64,000 nt of DNA from Pluralibacter sp. UBA7423 (GCA_002470465.1 DKMD01000011.1:62001-126000), one strand, 5' to 3'; counted from the first letter of the stretch, positions 39,946 to 55,560 are shown. The notes: a model not told the origin generated them from the sequence alone. Made by a program: numbers and translations.

Positions 39946-42363
39946 ATGTCTGGCTGGCCACGAATTTACTATAAATTACTGAATTTACCATTAAGCGTAC
40001 TGGTAAAAAGTAAGTCCATTCCGGCAGAACCTGCTCAGGAACTGGGACTCGATACTTCGCGCCCTATTATGTACGTTCTGCCGTATAACTCGAAGGCAGA
40101 TCTGTTGACCTTACGCGCCCAGTGTCTGGCGCACGATCTCCCGGATCCGCTGGAGCCGCTGGAAATCGACGGTACCGTGCTGCCGCGCTACGTGTTCATT
40201 CACGGCGGGCCGCGCGCGTTCACCTATTACACGCCAAAAGAAGAATCTATCAAGCTGTTCCACAACTATCTGGATCTGCATCGCAGCAATCCGGACCTCG
40301 ACGTGCAGATGGTGCCCGTATCGGTGATGTTTGGCCGCTCTCCGGGCCGCGAAAAAGGCGACACCAACCCGCCGCTGCGCATGATGAACGGCTTCCAGAA
40401 GTTCTTCGCGGTGACATGGCTTGGTCGCGACAGCTTCGTGCGCTTCTCCCCTTCCGTATCGCTGCGCCGCATGGCTACTGAACACGGCACCGATAAAATT
40501 ATCGCGCAGAAACTGGCTCGCGTAGCGCGTACCCACTTTGCACGTCAGCGCCTTGCCGCCGTAGGCCCGCGTCTGCCTGCACGTCAGGATCTGTTCAACA
40601 AGCTGCTGGCATCCAAAGCGATTGCCCGCGCCGTGGAAGATGAAGCGCGCAGTAAGAAAATCTCCCATGAGAAAGCGCAGCAGAACGCCATCGCGCTGAT
40701 GGAAGAGATTGCGGCGAACTTCTCCTATGAAATGATTCGTCTGACGGACCGCGTGCTCGGCTTCACCTGGAACCGGCTGTATCAGGGGATTAACGTTCAT
40801 AATGCCGAGCGCGTGCGCCAACTCGCGCACGACGGCCATGAAATCGTCTATGTACCCTGCCATCGCAGCCATATGGACTACCTGCTGCTCTCCTACGTGC
40901 TCTATCACCAGGGGCTGGTGCCGCCGCACATCGCCGCAGGCATTAACCTGAACTTCTGGCCCGCCGGGCCGATTTTCCGTCGCCTGGGCGCGTTCTTTAT
41001 TCGCCGCACCTTTAAGGGTAACAAGCTCTATTCCACCGTGTTCCGCGAATACCTCGGCGAGCTGTTCAGCCGCGGCTACTCTGTAGAATACTTTGTGGAA
41101 GGCGGTCGTTCCCGCACGGGCCGCCTGCTCGATCCGAAAACCGGCACCCTGTCGATGACCATTCAGGCAATGCTGCGCGGCGGCACACGCCCAATCACGC
41201 TGGTGCCAATTTACATCGGCTATGAGCACGTGATGGAAGTGGGCACCTACGCCAAAGAGCTGCGCGGTGCGACAAAAGAGAAAGAGAGCCTGCCGCAGAT
41301 GCTGAAAGGCCTGAGCAAGCTGCGCAATCTCGGTCAGGGCTACGTCAACTTCGGCGAACCTCTGCCGCTGATGACCTACCTCAACCAGCACGTACCAGAG
41401 TGGCGTGAGTCTATCGACCCTATCGAGGCCATTCGCCCGGCCTGGCTGACGCCGACGGTAAACAACATCGCCGAAGACCTGATGGTCCGCATTAACAACG
41501 CAGGCGCGGCGAACGCCATGAACCTGTGCTGTACTGCGCTGCTGGCCTCACGTCAGCGCTCCCTGACGCGTGAACAGCTGACCGAACAGCTCGAATGCTA
41601 CCTGCAGCTGATGCGCAACGTGCCGTATTCCCCGGATTCCACGGTGCCCGCGGTCACCGCCAGCGCATTGATCGATCATGCGCTGCAGATGAACAAGTTC
41701 GAAGTCGAGAAAGACACCATCGGCGACATCATCATTCTGCCTCGCGAGCAGGCAGTGCTGATGACCTACTATCGCAATAACATCACGCACATGCTGATGA
41801 TCCCATCGCTGCTGGCGGCAATTGTCACCCAGCATCGCAACATCTCTCGCGAAGCAATGGTGCAGCACGTTGAAGCGCTGTATCCGATGCTGAAAGCCGA
41901 GCTGTTCCTGCGCTGGGAGAAAGCCGAGCTGGCGGGCGTGATTGATTTGCTGCTGGCAGAGATGCAGCGTCAGGAACTGGTGGCCGTTGAGAACGATCAG
42001 GTGCGGGTGAACCCATCTCACTCCCGCACGCTGCAGCTGCTGGCGGCCGGTGCGCGTGAAACGCTGCAGCGCTATGCCATCACCTTCTGGCTGCTGAGCG
42101 CTAATCCGTCCATCAACCGCAGCACGCTGGAAAAAGAGAGCCGCACCGTGGCGCAGCGCCTGTCGGTTCTGCACGGCATTAACGCGCCGGAGTTCTTCGA
42201 CAAAGCCGTGTTCAGCACCCTCGTGCTGACGTTGCGCGACGAAGGCTACATCAGCGACACCGGCGATGCCGAACCTGCTGAAACAATGAAAATCTACCAG
42301 ATGCTGGCAGAGCTCATCACTTCAGACGTGCGTCTGACGATTGAGAGCGCATCGCAGGATTAA
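39946..42363 (+). CDS. plsB: glycerol-3-phosphate 1-O-acyltransferase PlsB
   Basis: 805 residues (E. coli 807). Inner-membrane-bound enzyme that puts the first acyl chain on glycerol-3-phosphate. The catalytic HX4D motif is HRSHMD (306-311 by alignment), followed by [20 protein letters not shown] and [11 protein letters not shown]. The N-terminus is nearly identical to E. coli. Confidence 0.98.
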   Translation: MSGWPRIYYKLLNLPLSVLVKSKSIPAEPAQELGLDTSRPIMYVLPYNSKADLLTLRAQCLAHDLPDPLEPLEIDGTVLPRYVFIHGGPRAFTYYTPKEESIKLFHNYLDLHRSNPDLDVQMVPVSVMFGRSPGREKGDTNPPLRMMNGFQKFFAVTWLGRDSFVRFSPSVSLRRMATEHGTDKIIAQKLARVARTHFARQRLAAVGPRLPARQDLFNKLLASKAIARAVEDEARSKKISHEKAQQNAIALMEEIAANFSYEMIRLTDRVLGFTWNRLYQGINVHNAERVRQLAHDGHEIVYVPCHRSHMDYLLLSYVLYHQGLVPPHIAAGINLNFWPAGPIFRRLGAFFIRRTFKGNKLYSTVFREYLGELFSRGYSVEYFVEGGRSRTGRLLDPKTGTLSMTIQAMLRGGTRPITLVPIYIGYEHVMEVGTYAKELRGATKEKESLPQMLKGLSKLRNLGQGYVNFGEPLPLMTYLNQHVPEWRESIDPIEAIRPAWLTPTVNNIAEDLMVRINNAGAANAMNLCCTALLASRQRSLTREQLTEQLECYLQLMRNVPYSPDSTVPAVTASALIDHALQMNKFEVEKDTIGDIIILPREQAVLMTYYRNNITHMLMIPSLLAAIVTQHRNISREAMVQHVEALYPMLKAELFLRWEKAELAGVIDLLLAEMQRQELVAVENDQVRVNPSHSRTLQLLAAGARETLQRYAITFWLLSANPSINRSTLEKESRTVAQRLSVLHGINAPEFFDKAVFSTLVLTLRDEGYISDTGDAEPAETMKIYQMLAELITSDVRLTIESASQD

Positions 42364-42397
42364 CGTCGCATAAGCAACGCGGAAAAAGTGGAAAGTA

Positions 42398-42446
42398 AAC
42401 TGCACCCCAAAGGCTGGTTATCCGGCGGATTAAGGTGCAGTTTTTT
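42398..42446 (+). terminator. probable terminator after plsB
   Basis: 9-bp stem AACTGCACC/GGTGCAGTT with a long loop (27 bases) and six Ts, 35 bases after the plsB stop. Confidence 0.7.
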
Positions 42447-42454
42447 ATGCCCGA

Positions 42455-43315
42455 TTAAAGGTGCTGGCGGAACCAGGAGAGCTGAACACCGATAACCTGA
42501 TCGAAGTTCTGACCGCTATACATGTCGTAATGGCGGGCATCCGCCTGCTCATGCAGCTTTTTCTCGACAGCACCTGTGGCTTCGAACAGCGCGCGTCCCT
42601 GCTCCGGTGGATTGACGGTATCTTTGCCTGCAGTCACCACCAGCGTCGGGCAGGTCGTGCGAGCTGCGTACTGCGCAGGCTTATAGTTAAGCGTTTCACG
42701 CACGGTCAGGAAAGGAATTTTGATATCCATTGCCGGGAAGCGCGCTTTATTCTCTTCAAAGAAAGCCTTCGACTCGTCATCGCCCAACACCCGGGTTACG
42801 CCGACAAACATCTCTTTTCCGGTTGCCTGCTGTTTATCCGCCATTTTTTGCAGCGTTGCCACAAAACCCGCCTTCTCATCCGGGCTCATTTTGCCGGTGA
42901 CAATCTGTTCGCCATCAGCGAAAGCCAACTGGCTGACGACGCAGCGAATGGCACTGTCCGCCGCCGCCGCCGCAAACACATGGCAACCGCCGAACGATGT
43001 TCCCCACAGCCCTACGCGCTGTGGATCAAGCCCCGGCTGCTGACGAGCCCAGCCAATCACGGTGTGAATATCCTCAATCTGCATCGCTGGCACGAGTCGG
43101 CCACGCTCGCCTTCGCTAGCCCCAAAACCGCGATAGTCAAAGGTGATAGTGGCAAACCCGGCATCGGTAAAGGCCTGAGCAAAAGGAGGTAAAAGAATCT
43201 CCTGAATACCACAAAAGCCGTGACAGAGAATAATCACCGGTGCGTTGCCGACGGCCTCTGGTTTGCGCAGGGTCAGCGCAATACCGTTTTCCAGATTAAA
43301 TGTTGTCGTTTCCAT
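42455..43315 (-). CDS. alpha/beta hydrolase (dienelactone hydrolase-like)
   Basis: 286 residues. Alpha/beta hydrolase core with the oxyanion block LCHGFCGIQE, a nucleophile-elbow GTSFGG (Ser), and ADARHYDMYSG near the end with the likely catalytic His. No signal peptide. Substrate unknown; resembles serine hydrolases of the dienelactone hydrolase/X-Pro dipeptidyl type. Start at 43315 rather than 43324 because AGGGGA is only 2 bases from the earlier ATG. Situated between plsB and ubiA, where E. coli K-12 has no such gene. Confidence 0.8.
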   Translation of the reverse strand: METTTFNLENGIALTLRKPEAVGNAPVIILCHGFCGIQEILLPPFAQAFTDAGFATITFDYRGFGASEGERGRLVPAMQIEDIHTVIGWARQQPGLDPQRVGLWGTSFGGCHVFAAAAADSAIRCVVSQLAFADGEQIVTGKMSPDEKAGFVATLQKMADKQQATGKEMFVGVTRVLGDDESKAFFEENKARFPAMDIKIPFLTVRETLNYKPAQYAARTTCPTLVVTAGKDTVNPPEQGRALFEATGAVEKKLHEQADARHYDMYSGQNFDQVIGVQLSWFRQHL

Positions 43316-43435
43316 TGCTGTCATTCCCCTACAAAAGAAGTGAATATGCAGAACCTCTTTGTCTGACTCAAGATAAAACAGCGCATTACGTTAAATCACA
43401 TCTGTTTTTTGTAACGATGGCAGCATTTTGGCCAT

Positions 43436-43465
43436 AAAAAAACGGCGACCTGATGGCCGCCGTTT
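43436..43465 (-). terminator. Rho-independent terminator after ubiA
   Basis: On the minus strand: AAACGGCG/CGCCGTTT stem (8 bp), then Ts; 19 bases after the ubiA stop. Confidence 0.9.
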
Positions 43466-43483
43466 GATAACGAATCCGTTGAA

Positions 43484-44356
43484 TTAAACCAGGTAACTCA
43501 TCGCCAGACCGATAAACAGCACCAGTCCAACGTAGTTATTGTTCATAAACGCTTTAAAACAGGCGTTACGTTCGCGGTCTTTAATCAGCTTCTGCTGGTA
43601 AATAAACAGCGCTCCGGCGATGAAAAGCGACCAGTAAAATTCCCAGTGCAGCCCGCTGAGCCAGCCGACCACAGCCATTAACGCCAGCGTCATCACCTGC
43701 AAAATGCCGATGATCAGCTTGTCGTTTTTGCCAAACAGGATAGCGGTAGACTTCACGCCGATTTTTAAATCATCGTCCCGGTCGACCATCGCATATTGCG
43801 TATCATAGGCCACGGCCCAGCAGATATTGGCGATGAACATCAGCCAGCAGCTGAGCGGCAGCGTTTCGCTTACCGCAGCATAGGCCATTGGAATCGACCA
43901 GCCGAACGCCGCACCAAGCACCACCTGCGGCAAATGGGTGTAGCGCTTCATAAACGGGTAAACCCACGCCAGCGCAAGCCCGACGAAGGACAGCAAAATC
44001 GTCATCGTATTGAGCGTCAGCACCAAAAGGAACGACACCAGCACCAGCACGGTGAAGACAATGCGTGCCTCTTTTTCGCTGACGTCGCCGCTTGGCAGCG
44101 GGCGGTGGGCCGTACGCTTAACGTGACCGTCAAATTTGCGGTCGGCATAGTCATTTACGACGCAGCCCGCGGCGCGCATCGACCAGACGCCCGCCACAAA
44201 CACCACCAGGATCCAAAGCGGCGGCACGCCAGGCGTTGCCACCCACAGCGCCCACAGCGTCGGCCACAGCAGCAGAAGTGCGCCGATCGGCTTGTCGGTT
44301 CGCATCAGGCGGTGATAGGCCAGCAGCTTATTTTGCGTCAGACTCCTCTCCATCAT
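43484..44356 (-). CDS. ubiA: 4-hydroxybenzoate octaprenyltransferase
   Basis: 290 residues, the E. coli length. Integral membrane prenyltransferase that attaches the octaprenyl chain in ubiquinone synthesis. Both Asp-rich prenyl-diphosphate/Mg motifs are present: [19 protein letters not shown] and [17 protein letters not shown]. It follows ubiC by 10 bases, so the two are one operon. Confidence 0.98.
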   Translation of the reverse strand: MMERSLTQNKLLAYHRLMRTDKPIGALLLLWPTLWALWVATPGVPPLWILVVFVAGVWSMRAAGCVVNDYADRKFDGHVKRTAHRPLPSGDVSEKEARIVFTVLVLVSFLLVLTLNTMTILLSFVGLALAWVYPFMKRYTHLPQVVLGAAFGWSIPMAYAAVSETLPLSCWLMFIANICWAVAYDTQYAMVDRDDDLKIGVKSTAILFGKNDKLIIGILQVMTLALMAVVGWLSGLHWEFYWSLFIAGALFIYQQKLIKDRERNACFKAFMNNNYVGLVLFIGLAMSYLV

Positions 44357-44366
44357 TCTCTTCCTC

Positions 44367-44864
44367 TCAGTACAGCGGCGACGCGGGCAGAAACAGCTCG
44401 GTTAACAGCAGCGGTTTACCGCTCAGGCGAAGGCGGGATCGACGTCCCCACAGATCTGCGTCTTTACCGATCTCAATAAAATCACGGGTTAAGGTAGATG
44501 AGGTAAACAGATAGCGCCCCAGCGGCGTGGTGCCAAGCTGCTGAAGCTGAAGCTCCGGCCCGCTGAGCGTGGATTCAGGGACCACCGTGCGTCCGGCAAG
44601 CCAGGGTTCGCCGTCGGCGCACAGCAAAATTTCACGCAGCCAGTAGCGCGACTCTTTCGGCAACAGGGCCAGCTCTTCGGCAACCTCATCCTGGCCGACA
44701 AAATCCTCACGGATAAGCGTCACGGTGACGCGCTTACCCTGCTGCTCAAAGCGTTTGGTCATGGAATCTTCCAGCAGCAGCCAGTCACGCAGCGCGGCGT
44801 CGAGTTCCGGAAGGGGGGTGTAATAGCGTAGCGCGCGCAGCTGCGCCAGCGCAGGGTGTGACAT
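44367..44864 (-). CDS. ubiC: chorismate lyase
   Basis: 165 residues. Converts chorismate to 4-hydroxybenzoate and pyruvate, the first committed step to ubiquinone. Conserved Arg ([20 protein letters not shown]) and the Leu/Ile-rich loops match E. coli UbiC. Start [12 protein letters not shown] is the E. coli one; the longer in-frame ORF is rejected. Confidence 0.97.
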   Translation of the reverse strand: MSHPALAQLRALRYYTPLPELDAALRDWLLLEDSMTKRFEQQGKRVTVTLIREDFVGQDEVAEELALLPKESRYWLREILLCADGEPWLAGRTVVPESTLSGPELQLQQLGTTPLGRYLFTSSTLTRDFIEIGKDADLWGRRSRLRLSGKPLLLTELFLPASPLY

Positions 44865-45065
44865 GCCAGACTCTCCGATACAAAACTTATCGGCATTGTA
44901 TCCCAGAACGGCGCTCACGACAGGAAGAAACGCGAATATACGATCTTCCGCGCAACAGCGATGCAACATCGGCGGCGGCAGAATACCTGTCCTCCGGTAC
45001 GGCCGCAGGATAAGTATTCAAACGCATGATGACTGACATCACTTCTGTGCAGGATGCCGCAGCAG

Positions 45066-45095
45066 AAAAAACGGTGCATCCGTAAGGATGCACCG
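45066..45095 (-). terminator. Rho-independent terminator after malM
   Basis: On the minus strand: 10-bp perfect stem CGGTGCATCC/GGATGCACCG with a tetraloop and a run of Ts; ends the malK-lamB-malM transcript. Confidence 0.95.
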
Positions 45096-45133
45096 AAAGG
45101 CCTGAGCCTGAACATCAGCACTGCGGGGAATGC

Positions 45134-46072
45134 TTACCCCTTGCCTTTGACACTGCTGATAAAGGTTGAACGCGCGGATGTCGAGCCGAGGCGCTCGGCT
45201 TCGTTCAGCAATTTGAGGGCCTTATCGATGTTACCTTCCTTCACTGCCTGCTTAATGCCGCGGTTAAAGTAGCTTTCCGTGTCATTGAGCATAGGTTCGC
45301 TTTTCGCCGCAGGGGCCGCAGCCACAGCAGCAGTTTGCGCTGGTGCGGCATAGGTCGCCGCAGGTGCAGGCGTATTGCCCACCACCACCGGTTTCGGATC
45401 CGGTGCGCCGAAGATCTTACCAATCATGATATTGCCGCTGTTCTGCTCGGTTTTCACCTTGACCGTCAGCGTTCCCTGGCCTGCGTGACGGGCAACCGGA
45501 TCGGCCACGTCAGGAATCGCATTGTTAGCGCCTTCGGCATACAGCTTAGCCGGGTTGATCATGTGCGTGGTTTCGGCCAGATCGCGCGTTGTGGTGTAGA
45601 CCAGCATATAAATCTGCTTCTGCCCCATCATCGGCGTCAGCTTCATCACGTTTTCCAGCCGGTTTCCGGAGGCGATCCCCGGTTTCTGATACTGGAAGTA
45701 GCTGCTTGGGAAGAAGGCCGCAGGCTGCATCTGCTCATCGAGGATCAGCACGTTGGGGGCGTAAACGCTTAAATCTTTAACCATGCTGGTGAGCGTGATC
45801 TCCAGCGATCCCTGGTCAGCGGGCAGAACAACCGCCGCCACGCCGCCGGAGATATTACCGATATTCAGGCTGGGCGACGATGCGTCCAGCACGATGTCCT
45901 GGTTTACCGGCGGCATCAGCGTCTGCCATGGTAAACCCTGTAATTTTTCCGCCGGGATGGCCGGGGCGGTGGAAATATTCTGCGGATTCACCGGCGTGGC
46001 GGCAAATGACGCGGGCAGTACGCTAAGGCTGAGCACCGGAAACAGGCACAGCGCAAGAAGATGTTTTTTCAT
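45134..46072 (-). CDS. malM: maltose operon periplasmic protein MalM
   Basis: 312 residues (E. coli 306). Signal peptide (about 1-24, ending PASFA then ATPVN). Ends with SEPMLNDTESYFN and the highly conserved LLNEAERLGSTSARSTFISSVKGKG-type tail. Periplasmic protein of unknown role, last gene of the malK-lamB-malM operon. A Pro/Ala-rich segment (about 245-270) separates the domains. Start chosen to give the signal peptide. Confidence 0.93.
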   Translation of the reverse strand: MKKHLLALCLFPVLSLSVLPASFAATPVNPQNISTAPAIPAEKLQGLPWQTLMPPVNQDIVLDASSPSLNIGNISGGVAAVVLPADQGSLEITLTSMVKDLSVYAPNVLILDEQMQPAAFFPSSYFQYQKPGIASGNRLENVMKLTPMMGQKQIYMLVYTTTRDLAETTHMINPAKLYAEGANNAIPDVADPVARHAGQGTLTVKVKTEQNSGNIMIGKIFGAPDPKPVVVGNTPAPAATYAAPAQTAAVAAAPAAKSEPMLNDTESYFNRGIKQAVKEGNIDKALKLLNEAERLGSTSARSTFISSVKGKG

Positions 46073-46096
46073 TATTTTATCCTCGAAGTACGAAAT

Positions 46097-46160
46097 CCGT
46101 CTCCTCCAGGCAATAAGGAGACGGACCAATTATCAACACTGGCGGGCGCTAAGCGCCCGC
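46097..46160 (-). other. two hairpins between lamB and malM
   Basis: CCGTCTCCT/AGGAGACGG (46097-46124) and GCGGGCGC/GCGCCCGC (46142-46160). They lack T tails and probably shield the lamB mRNA 3' end or reduce malM expression, as intercistronic structures do here in E. coli. Confidence 0.65.
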
Positions 46161-46173
46161 GCTGTCGGCTGGC

Positions 46174-48637
<2,464 letters not shown>

Positions 48638-48720
48638 CCCCTTCTCCCTTCGTTACAACCTGTCACTGACGGAAACACTCAAGATGGGCGGACTATGCGC
48701 GATCGATAACTTTCGTGAAT

Positions 48721-50199
<1,479 letters not shown>

Positions 50200-50213
50200 G
50201 GCCGTAGTAGATG

Positions 50214-50287
50214 TGCCGGATGGCGGCACAAATACCTTATCCGGCCTACGCACTCCGTAGGCCTGATAAGCGCAGCACCATCAGGCA
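50214..50287. repeat. REP pair between malE and malF
   Basis: Inverted units GCCGGATGGCGGC...CTTATCCGGCCTAC (50214-50249) and GTAGGCCTGATAAGCGCAGC...CATCAGGCA (50257-50287). E. coli has REPs at the same place, where they stabilise the malE message and keep MalE in excess over MalF/MalG. Confidence 0.92.
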
Positions 50288-50327
50288 CTGATGTGGCAAG
50301 TTTGCACTGTTGTCGAGGAAGATCCCC

Positions 50328-51872
50328 ATGGATGTCGTTAAAAAAAGTCACTGGTGGCAAAGCGAAACGCTGAAGTGGTCCGTGATTGGGCTGCTGGGCC
50401 TGCTGGTGGGCTATCTTATTGTTTTAATGTACGCCCAGGGGGAGTACCTGTTCGCCATCCTGACGCTGATTTTGAGCGCCGTTGGCCTCTATATTTTCGC
50501 TAACCGCAAGGCATACGCCTGGCGTTACGTCTATCCGGGCATGGCCGGGATGGGCCTGTTTGTTCTGTTCCCGCTGATTTGCACCATCGCTATCGCCTTT
50601 ACCAACTACAGCAGTACTAACCAGCTGACCCAGGAACGCGCGCAGCAGGTGCTGATGGACCGCTCTTATCAGGCGGGCAAAGCCTACAATTTTGGCCTGT
50701 ACCCGGCGGGTGATGAGTGGAAGCTGGCGCTGACCGATGGCGACAGCGGTAAAAATTACGTCTCCGACGCCTTTAAACTCGGCGGCGAGCAAAAAATTGC
50801 GCTGAAAGAAGCAGATGCCTTGCCGGAAGGTGAACGCGGCAACCTGCGCATCATCACCCAAAATCGCCAGGCGCTGAATCAGCTGACCGCGATCCTGCCC
50901 GATGAAAGCAAAGTCATCATGAGTTCCCTGCGCCAGTTCTCCGGCACGCGCCCGCTCTACACCGAGGGGAAAGATGGCGAACTGACCAATAACCAGAGCG
51001 GCGTGAAGTATCGCCCGAACAATCAAATCGGTTTCTATCAGTCGGTGAACGCCGACGGTAGCTGGGGCGATGAAAAGCTGAGCCCGGGTTATACCGTCAG
51101 CATTGGCTGGGATAACTTCACTCGCGTATTTACTGACGAAGGGATCCAGAAGCCGTTCTTCGCCATTTTCGTCTGGACGGTGGTGTTCTCGGTCCTGACC
51201 GTGCTGCTGACCGTCGCCGTGGGCATGGTGCTGGCGTGCGTCGTGCAGTGGGAATCGCTGAAGGGTAAAGCTATTTACCGCGTGCTGCTGATTCTGCCGT
51301 ATGCCGTGCCGTCGTTTATCTCGATTCTGATTTTCAAAGGCCTGTTTAACCAGAGCTTCGGCGAAATCAACATGATGCTGAGCGCGCTGTTTGGCATCAA
51401 ACCCGCCTGGTTCAGCGATCCGACTACCGCGCGTTCGATGATTATTATCGTCAACACCTGGCTCGGTTATCCCTACATGATGATCCTGTGCATGGGCCTG
51501 CTGAAAGCGATTCCGGACGATCTGTACGAGGCCTCGGCGATGGACGGCGCAGGCCCGTTCCAGAACTTCTTTAAAATCACGCTGCCGCTGCTGATTAAGC
51601 CACTGACGCCGCTGATGATCGCAAGCTTCGCTTTTAACTTTAATAACTTCGTGCTGATTCAGCTGTTAACCAACGGCGGCCCGGACCGTCTCGGCACGAC
51701 CACGCCGGCGGGCTACACCGACCTGCTGGTGAGCTACACCTACCGTATCGCCTTTGAAGGCGGCGGCGGTCAGGATTTCGGACTGGCAGCGGCCATCGCA
51801 ACGCTCATCTTCCTGTTGGTCGGGGCACTGGCGATTATTAACCTCAAAGCTACGCGCATGAAATTCGATTAA
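50328..51872 (+). CDS. malF: maltose ABC transporter permease MalF
   Basis: 514 residues, as in E. coli. Eight membrane segments with a large periplasmic loop (about 95-275) typical of MalF; the cytoplasmic EAA loop [20 protein letters not shown] couples to MalK. Start [11 protein letters not shown]; an in-frame ATG at 50310 is not used. Followed by malG after 13 bases. Confidence 0.98.
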   Translation: MDVVKKSHWWQSETLKWSVIGLLGLLVGYLIVLMYAQGEYLFAILTLILSAVGLYIFANRKAYAWRYVYPGMAGMGLFVLFPLICTIAIAFTNYSSTNQLTQERAQQVLMDRSYQAGKAYNFGLYPAGDEWKLALTDGDSGKNYVSDAFKLGGEQKIALKEADALPEGERGNLRIITQNRQALNQLTAILPDESKVIMSSLRQFSGTRPLYTEGKDGELTNNQSGVKYRPNNQIGFYQSVNADGSWGDEKLSPGYTVSIGWDNFTRVFTDEGIQKPFFAIFVWTVVFSVLTVLLTVAVGMVLACVVQWESLKGKAIYRVLLILPYAVPSFISILIFKGLFNQSFGEINMMLSALFGIKPAWFSDPTTARSMIIIVNTWLGYPYMMILCMGLLKAIPDDLYEASAMDGAGPFQNFFKITLPLLIKPLTPLMIASFAFNFNNFVLIQLLTNGGPDRLGTTTPAGYTDLLVSYTYRIAFEGGGGQDFGLAAAIATLIFLLVGALAIINLKATRMKFD

Positions 51873-51885
51873 GGGAGCAGTCGAC

Positions 51886-52776
51886 ATGGCTATGGTTCAA
51901 CCAAAATCTCAAAAAATGCGCCTGTTTATCACGCACCTGCTGCTGCTGATTTTTATCGCCGCGATCATGTTCCCGCTGCTGATGGTGGTCGCCATCTCGC
52001 TGCGCGAAGGCAACTTCGCCACCGGCAGCCTGATCCCGGATCAAATCTCCTGGGAACACTGGAAGCTGGCGCTCGGCTTTAGCGTCGAGCACGCCGACGG
52101 GCGCGTCACGCCGCCGCCGTTCCCGGTCCTGCTGTGGCTGTGGAACTCGGTCAAAATCGCGGGCATCACCGCGGTCGGGATTGTGGCGCTCTCCACCACC
52201 TGCGCCTATGCCTTCGCCCGCATGAAGTTCCCGGGCAAAGCGACGCTGCTGAAAGGCATGCTGATTTTCCAGATGTTCCCGGCGGTGCTGTCGCTGGTGG
52301 CGCTGTACGCGTTGTTTGACCGCCTGGGTCAGTACATTCCGTTTATTGGGCTCAACACACACGGCGGCGTAATCTTCGCCTATATGGGCGGTATTGCGCT
52401 GCACGTGTGGACAATCAAGGGCTATTTCGAAACCATCGACGGCTCGCTGGAGGAAGCCGCTGCGCTGGACGGCGCAACGCCATGGCAGGCCTTCCGTCTG
52501 GTGCTGCTGCCGCTGTCGGTGCCGATTTTAGCCGTCGTGTTTATTCTGTCGTTTATCGCCGCCATCACCGAAGTCCCTGTCGCCTCGCTGCTGCTGCGTG
52601 ACGTAAACAGCTACACCCTGGCGGTCGGGATGCAGCAATATCTCAACCCGCAAAACTACCTGTGGGGCGACTTTGCCGCCGCGGCGGTGCTCTCCGCCAT
52701 TCCCATCACCGCCGTGTTCCTGCTGGCCCAGCGCTGGCTGGTTAACGGCCTGACCGCAGGCGGAGTAAAAGGTTAA
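51886..52776 (+). CDS. malG: maltose ABC transporter permease MalG
   Basis: 296 residues, as in E. coli. Six membrane segments; EAA loop [20 protein letters not shown]. The C-terminal tail ([11 protein letters not shown]) that reaches into the MalK dimer is intact. Last gene of malEFG, with a terminator downstream. Confidence 0.98.
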   Translation: MAMVQPKSQKMRLFITHLLLLIFIAAIMFPLLMVVAISLREGNFATGSLIPDQISWEHWKLALGFSVEHADGRVTPPPFPVLLWLWNSVKIAGITAVGIVALSTTCAYAFARMKFPGKATLLKGMLIFQMFPAVLSLVALYALFDRLGQYIPFIGLNTHGGVIFAYMGGIALHVWTIKGYFETIDGSLEEAAALDGATPWQAFRLVLLPLSVPILAVVFILSFIAAITEVPVASLLLRDVNSYTLAVGMQQYLNPQNYLWGDFAAAAVLSAIPITAVFLLAQRWLVNGLTAGGVKG

Positions 52777-52834
52777 GTTTCATCGTTATACCCTGTAATG
52801 CCACTGTTATCCTCATTACTTGTGACTGTTGTCA

Positions 52835-52860
52835 GGCGCTCTTCGGAGCGCCATTTTTTT
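52835..52860 (+). terminator. Rho-independent terminator after malG
   Basis: 7-bp stem GGCGCTC/GAGCGCC closed by a TTCG loop, then Ts; ends malEFG and borders the psiE stop. Confidence 0.93.
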
Positions 52861-53269
52861 ATTCCCGCTTCAGGCGCTTCGAGTTACACAGCCAAAGGGT
52901 GATAACCAGCAGCAGGATCGCCGCAGAGTAGATCAGGACATCAAGAGGGGATTTATGATCGACGATGATCAGCCGCACAATGGCGGTGATCCCGATATAG
53001 ACAAAATAGCGCAGCGGAAAGTGAAAGCCGGACTGAAAGTACTTCACAATCAGGGCGATAAATTCAAAATAGAGGAAATAAACCACCAGCCCTTCCACCA
53101 GCGCATATTTGCTGGTTTGCTCAGGGGCGAACAGCACATCCGCAAGATGGACGGTTTCTTTACCCAAAAACACCACCAGAATCAGGCCGAGGCTGAGCAA
53201 GCCCAGGTTCAGCACGGTCTGCAAAACGGTAGAAATAAACTCTACGCGAGGACGAGTGAGCGACGTCAT
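52859..53269 (-). CDS. psiE: phosphate-starvation-inducible membrane protein PsiE
   Basis: 136 residues, the E. coli length, with four hydrophobic segments (about 15-36, 56-80, 84-105, 108-128). Function unknown; E. coli psiE is PhoB-activated. Strong AGGAGG ribosome binding site 7 bases before the ATG. A CCGTCAC motif (53316-53322) in its leader could be part of a Pho box but is weak. In E. coli xylE lies next to it; here it is absent. Confidence 0.95.
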   Translation of the reverse strand: MTSLTRPRVEFISTVLQTVLNLGLLSLGLILVVFLGKETVHLADVLFAPEQTSKYALVEGLVVYFLYFEFIALIVKYFQSGFHFPLRYFVYIGITAIVRLIIVDHKSPLDVLIYSAAILLLVITLWLCNSKRLKRE

Positions 53270-53366
53270 ACAGCACCTCCTTCATCAGGGCGAGATCTCT
53301 GTATAGCGTAGAAATGTGACGGGGATCTATATTTTTTAATTATGTTTTATGTAATCGGGCCGGGAG

Positions 53367-53457
53367 TGCCCGGTGGCGCTAACGCTTACCGGGCCTACAA
53401 CCCCAGGCCCGGAAATGCAGGCTTCGTAGGCCGGGCAAACATCGTGCCGCCCGGCAA
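53367..53457. repeat. REP pair between psiE and yjbH
   Basis: Inverted units TGCCCGGTGGCGCTAACGC...CCGGGCCTAC (53367-53398) and GTAGGCCGGGC...GCCGCCCGGCAA (53426-53457), after the yjbH end. Confidence 0.88.
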
Positions 53458-53463
53458 TTCCCG

Positions 53464-55560
53464 TCAGCGGAAATTCAGACTCTTGTCGCTGGTCATATCG
53501 TACAGCTGGAACTTACGCCCAAGCTGCTGACCGCCGTCGCGGGTGAGCGGCGTCCAGCCAATGGCTGCACGGCTGCGGGTCGGGCCGGACAAGAAGAGAT
53601 CCAGCGGTACGGAAACGTATACGCCTTTGGTGAAATCGCCTTCACCGTATTCCTGTGCCGAAACGTTGGTAATGGTTGCATAGGCCCCCACCACCACGCC
53701 GCTGTCGAAGTGCTTCGACACCTCCAGCGTGCCGCCCTTATCGCCCGCCAGATACTGCCCGACGCTGGCTTTAATCAGCACGTCCTGGGCGAACGGTGGC
53801 GTCCAGTAAGCGGCAAGGTTGCCGACTTTCGCGCTGTAATCGGTGAACTTCATCATGTCCATCGAGCTGCGCCAGTCACGCTGTTTCACGTAGTTAGCAT
53901 CAACACCAAACGCCCAGTTGCTGTCGACCGGACGCCACAGCACTTCTGCCCCGACGCCGCCGTACATGGTTTCCAGATAGCCGCCGTATACCTGACCATA
54001 GAAATTATTTCCCAGATACTGGAGATAGTTCGCCTGAAGGTTGTTCACGTACACGTCGTTTTCGACGTAGTCACGTACGTGAGTTCGCACGCGCGGCAGC
54101 GTCGAGTCGTTTGGCGGGTTGGTGTAGTTAAATTTGTCGTAGTTATTGGCAATGTTGCCGAACAGGCTGCCGGTGGTCAGCAGGTGATCGGTCACCCACC
54201 AGTCGGCGGTCGCCATGACCCCGAGCTGGTACATGTAGAAACTTTCCGGCCCGCCAAAGGACTGGCTAAGCACCGGGTCGACATGGAAATCAAAGCTGGA
54301 TTTGTCGATATACCAGCCCTGCTCGGTTTTCTCCGGCACGATCGGCGTTTCGCGTTTCTGCACCAGTTCGGTTTCATGACCCAATGGCTCACCTTCCAGA
54401 TGGCGCTTGAGGCTGGCGACGTTAGTTTCAGTCGTCACCTGCGGCAGATTGAGGCGGTTTTCCGTGATGCGAATCGTTGAGATACCGTCCGGCAGATCGT
54501 TCATGATGATGCGGTTTGCGCGCTCGATACCTTCACGTGAATCACGGTATTTTACCTGCTCGCCCGTCACGTACAGCGTGTCACCTTTGACCTGTATTTT
54601 CGGGTCAGCAAGCCCGGCGTTGTACTTCAGCAGCGTCAGCTGATTCGCCACTACCGAGTGTTGCAAAATGGCGTCCTGCGGCTCTGGCTGGTATTTCGGG
54701 CGCGGATTATCGTTATACGATGGGCGCAGGTCGTTAAAGTTGGTGCGCAGCGTCACGCCAAACATAAAGGTGTTGCCGCGCTCGTAGCTAAGGTTAACGT
54801 CGGCCCAGTCGGTCACGCGATAAATGGCCCCGACGTTAAACTTACTTTTTTGATCGAGCTTGCCGGCAAAGTCCTGGCTGTAGTCGTTCCCTTCATATTC
54901 CAGCTTCAGGCGCAGCGGCTGCCACGGCGTCTGGTACTCCACGCCGCCGAACAGAGAGGCCGGGCCGTGGAACATCTGACTGCTGTCCATCGAGCCCGCC
55001 TGGCGGTAGCTGTTGTTGCGATAGCAAAACTTATCGTCGTAGCTGCAAAACGGATTTTTCACGTTGCCGCTGGTGCCGAGATAGCCCCAGCCGAGTCCGA
55101 GGCTGAAATCAAACGGTCCCCAGGCTTTGTTCGCCACCAGGTATTCCGCATCGAACAGGCCCGTCCCGCCGATATCCCGCGCCCCCACGGCCACCTGCGG
55201 CAACCAGTAGCTCTCTTCCCACAGACGCAGCTTCAGGTCGAAGGCCTTGTCCTTGTAGGTCTGGTTTCCGGAGAACGCTTCGACGCTGCTGTACCGTTTG
55301 GTGCGCACGTCGGTGTAGCGCAGAGTGGTTTCGAGCCACGGGAAAAGCTGTACCGAGGCGGAGTAATAGCGGTATTGATCGTTATCGCGATAGTTCAGGC
55401 TCATCTCGCCGTCACGCGCCATGCGCGCGGTGGGGGTCTGCAACAGGCCGACACCACCAAAATCAGACTGCGAAGGGCCAATCGGGGCCGGGTACGTTTC
55501 CGCATGACAGGCCGCGCTGACGCCCAGCGCCAGCAGGCTGTAGAGAAATCTGTTTTTCAT
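53464..55560 (-). CDS. yjbH: YjbH outer membrane protein (GfcD-like)
   Basis: 698 residues, the E. coli length. Signal peptide (about 1-20, [13 protein letters not shown] then ETYPAP), then a DUF940 beta-barrel-like body ending in Arg-Phe-Arg. Belongs to the yjbEFGH exopolysaccharide operon (paralogue of gfcABCD), which is Rcs-controlled in E. coli. Its start overlaps the yjbG stop by one base. Confidence 0.93.
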   Translation of the reverse strand: MKNRFLYSLLALGVSAACHAETYPAPIGPSQSDFGGVGLLQTPTARMARDGEMSLNYRDNDQYRYYSASVQLFPWLETTLRYTDVRTKRYSSVEAFSGNQTYKDKAFDLKLRLWEESYWLPQVAVGARDIGGTGLFDAEYLVANKAWGPFDFSLGLGWGYLGTSGNVKNPFCSYDDKFCYRNNSYRQAGSMDSSQMFHGPASLFGGVEYQTPWQPLRLKLEYEGNDYSQDFAGKLDQKSKFNVGAIYRVTDWADVNLSYERGNTFMFGVTLRTNFNDLRPSYNDNPRPKYQPEPQDAILQHSVVANQLTLLKYNAGLADPKIQVKGDTLYVTGEQVKYRDSREGIERANRIIMNDLPDGISTIRITENRLNLPQVTTETNVASLKRHLEGEPLGHETELVQKRETPIVPEKTEQGWYIDKSSFDFHVDPVLSQSFGGPESFYMYQLGVMATADWWVTDHLLTTGSLFGNIANNYDKFNYTNPPNDSTLPRVRTHVRDYVENDVYVNNLQANYLQYLGNNFYGQVYGGYLETMYGGVGAEVLWRPVDSNWAFGVDANYVKQRDWRSSMDMMKFTDYSAKVGNLAAYWTPPFAQDVLIKASVGQYLAGDKGGTLEVSKHFDSGVVVGAYATITNVSAQEYGEGDFTKGVYVSVPLDLFLSGPTRSRAAIGWTPLTRDGGQQLGRKFQLYDMTSDKSLNFR

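Noticed and set aside
40111..41391. 426-codon open frame opposite plsB
   Set aside because: Antisense shadow of a highly conserved gene with biased codons; no plausible motif.
53304..53322. Pho box upstream of psiE
   Set aside because: Only one half resembles CTGTCAC; too weak to call without a matrix score.
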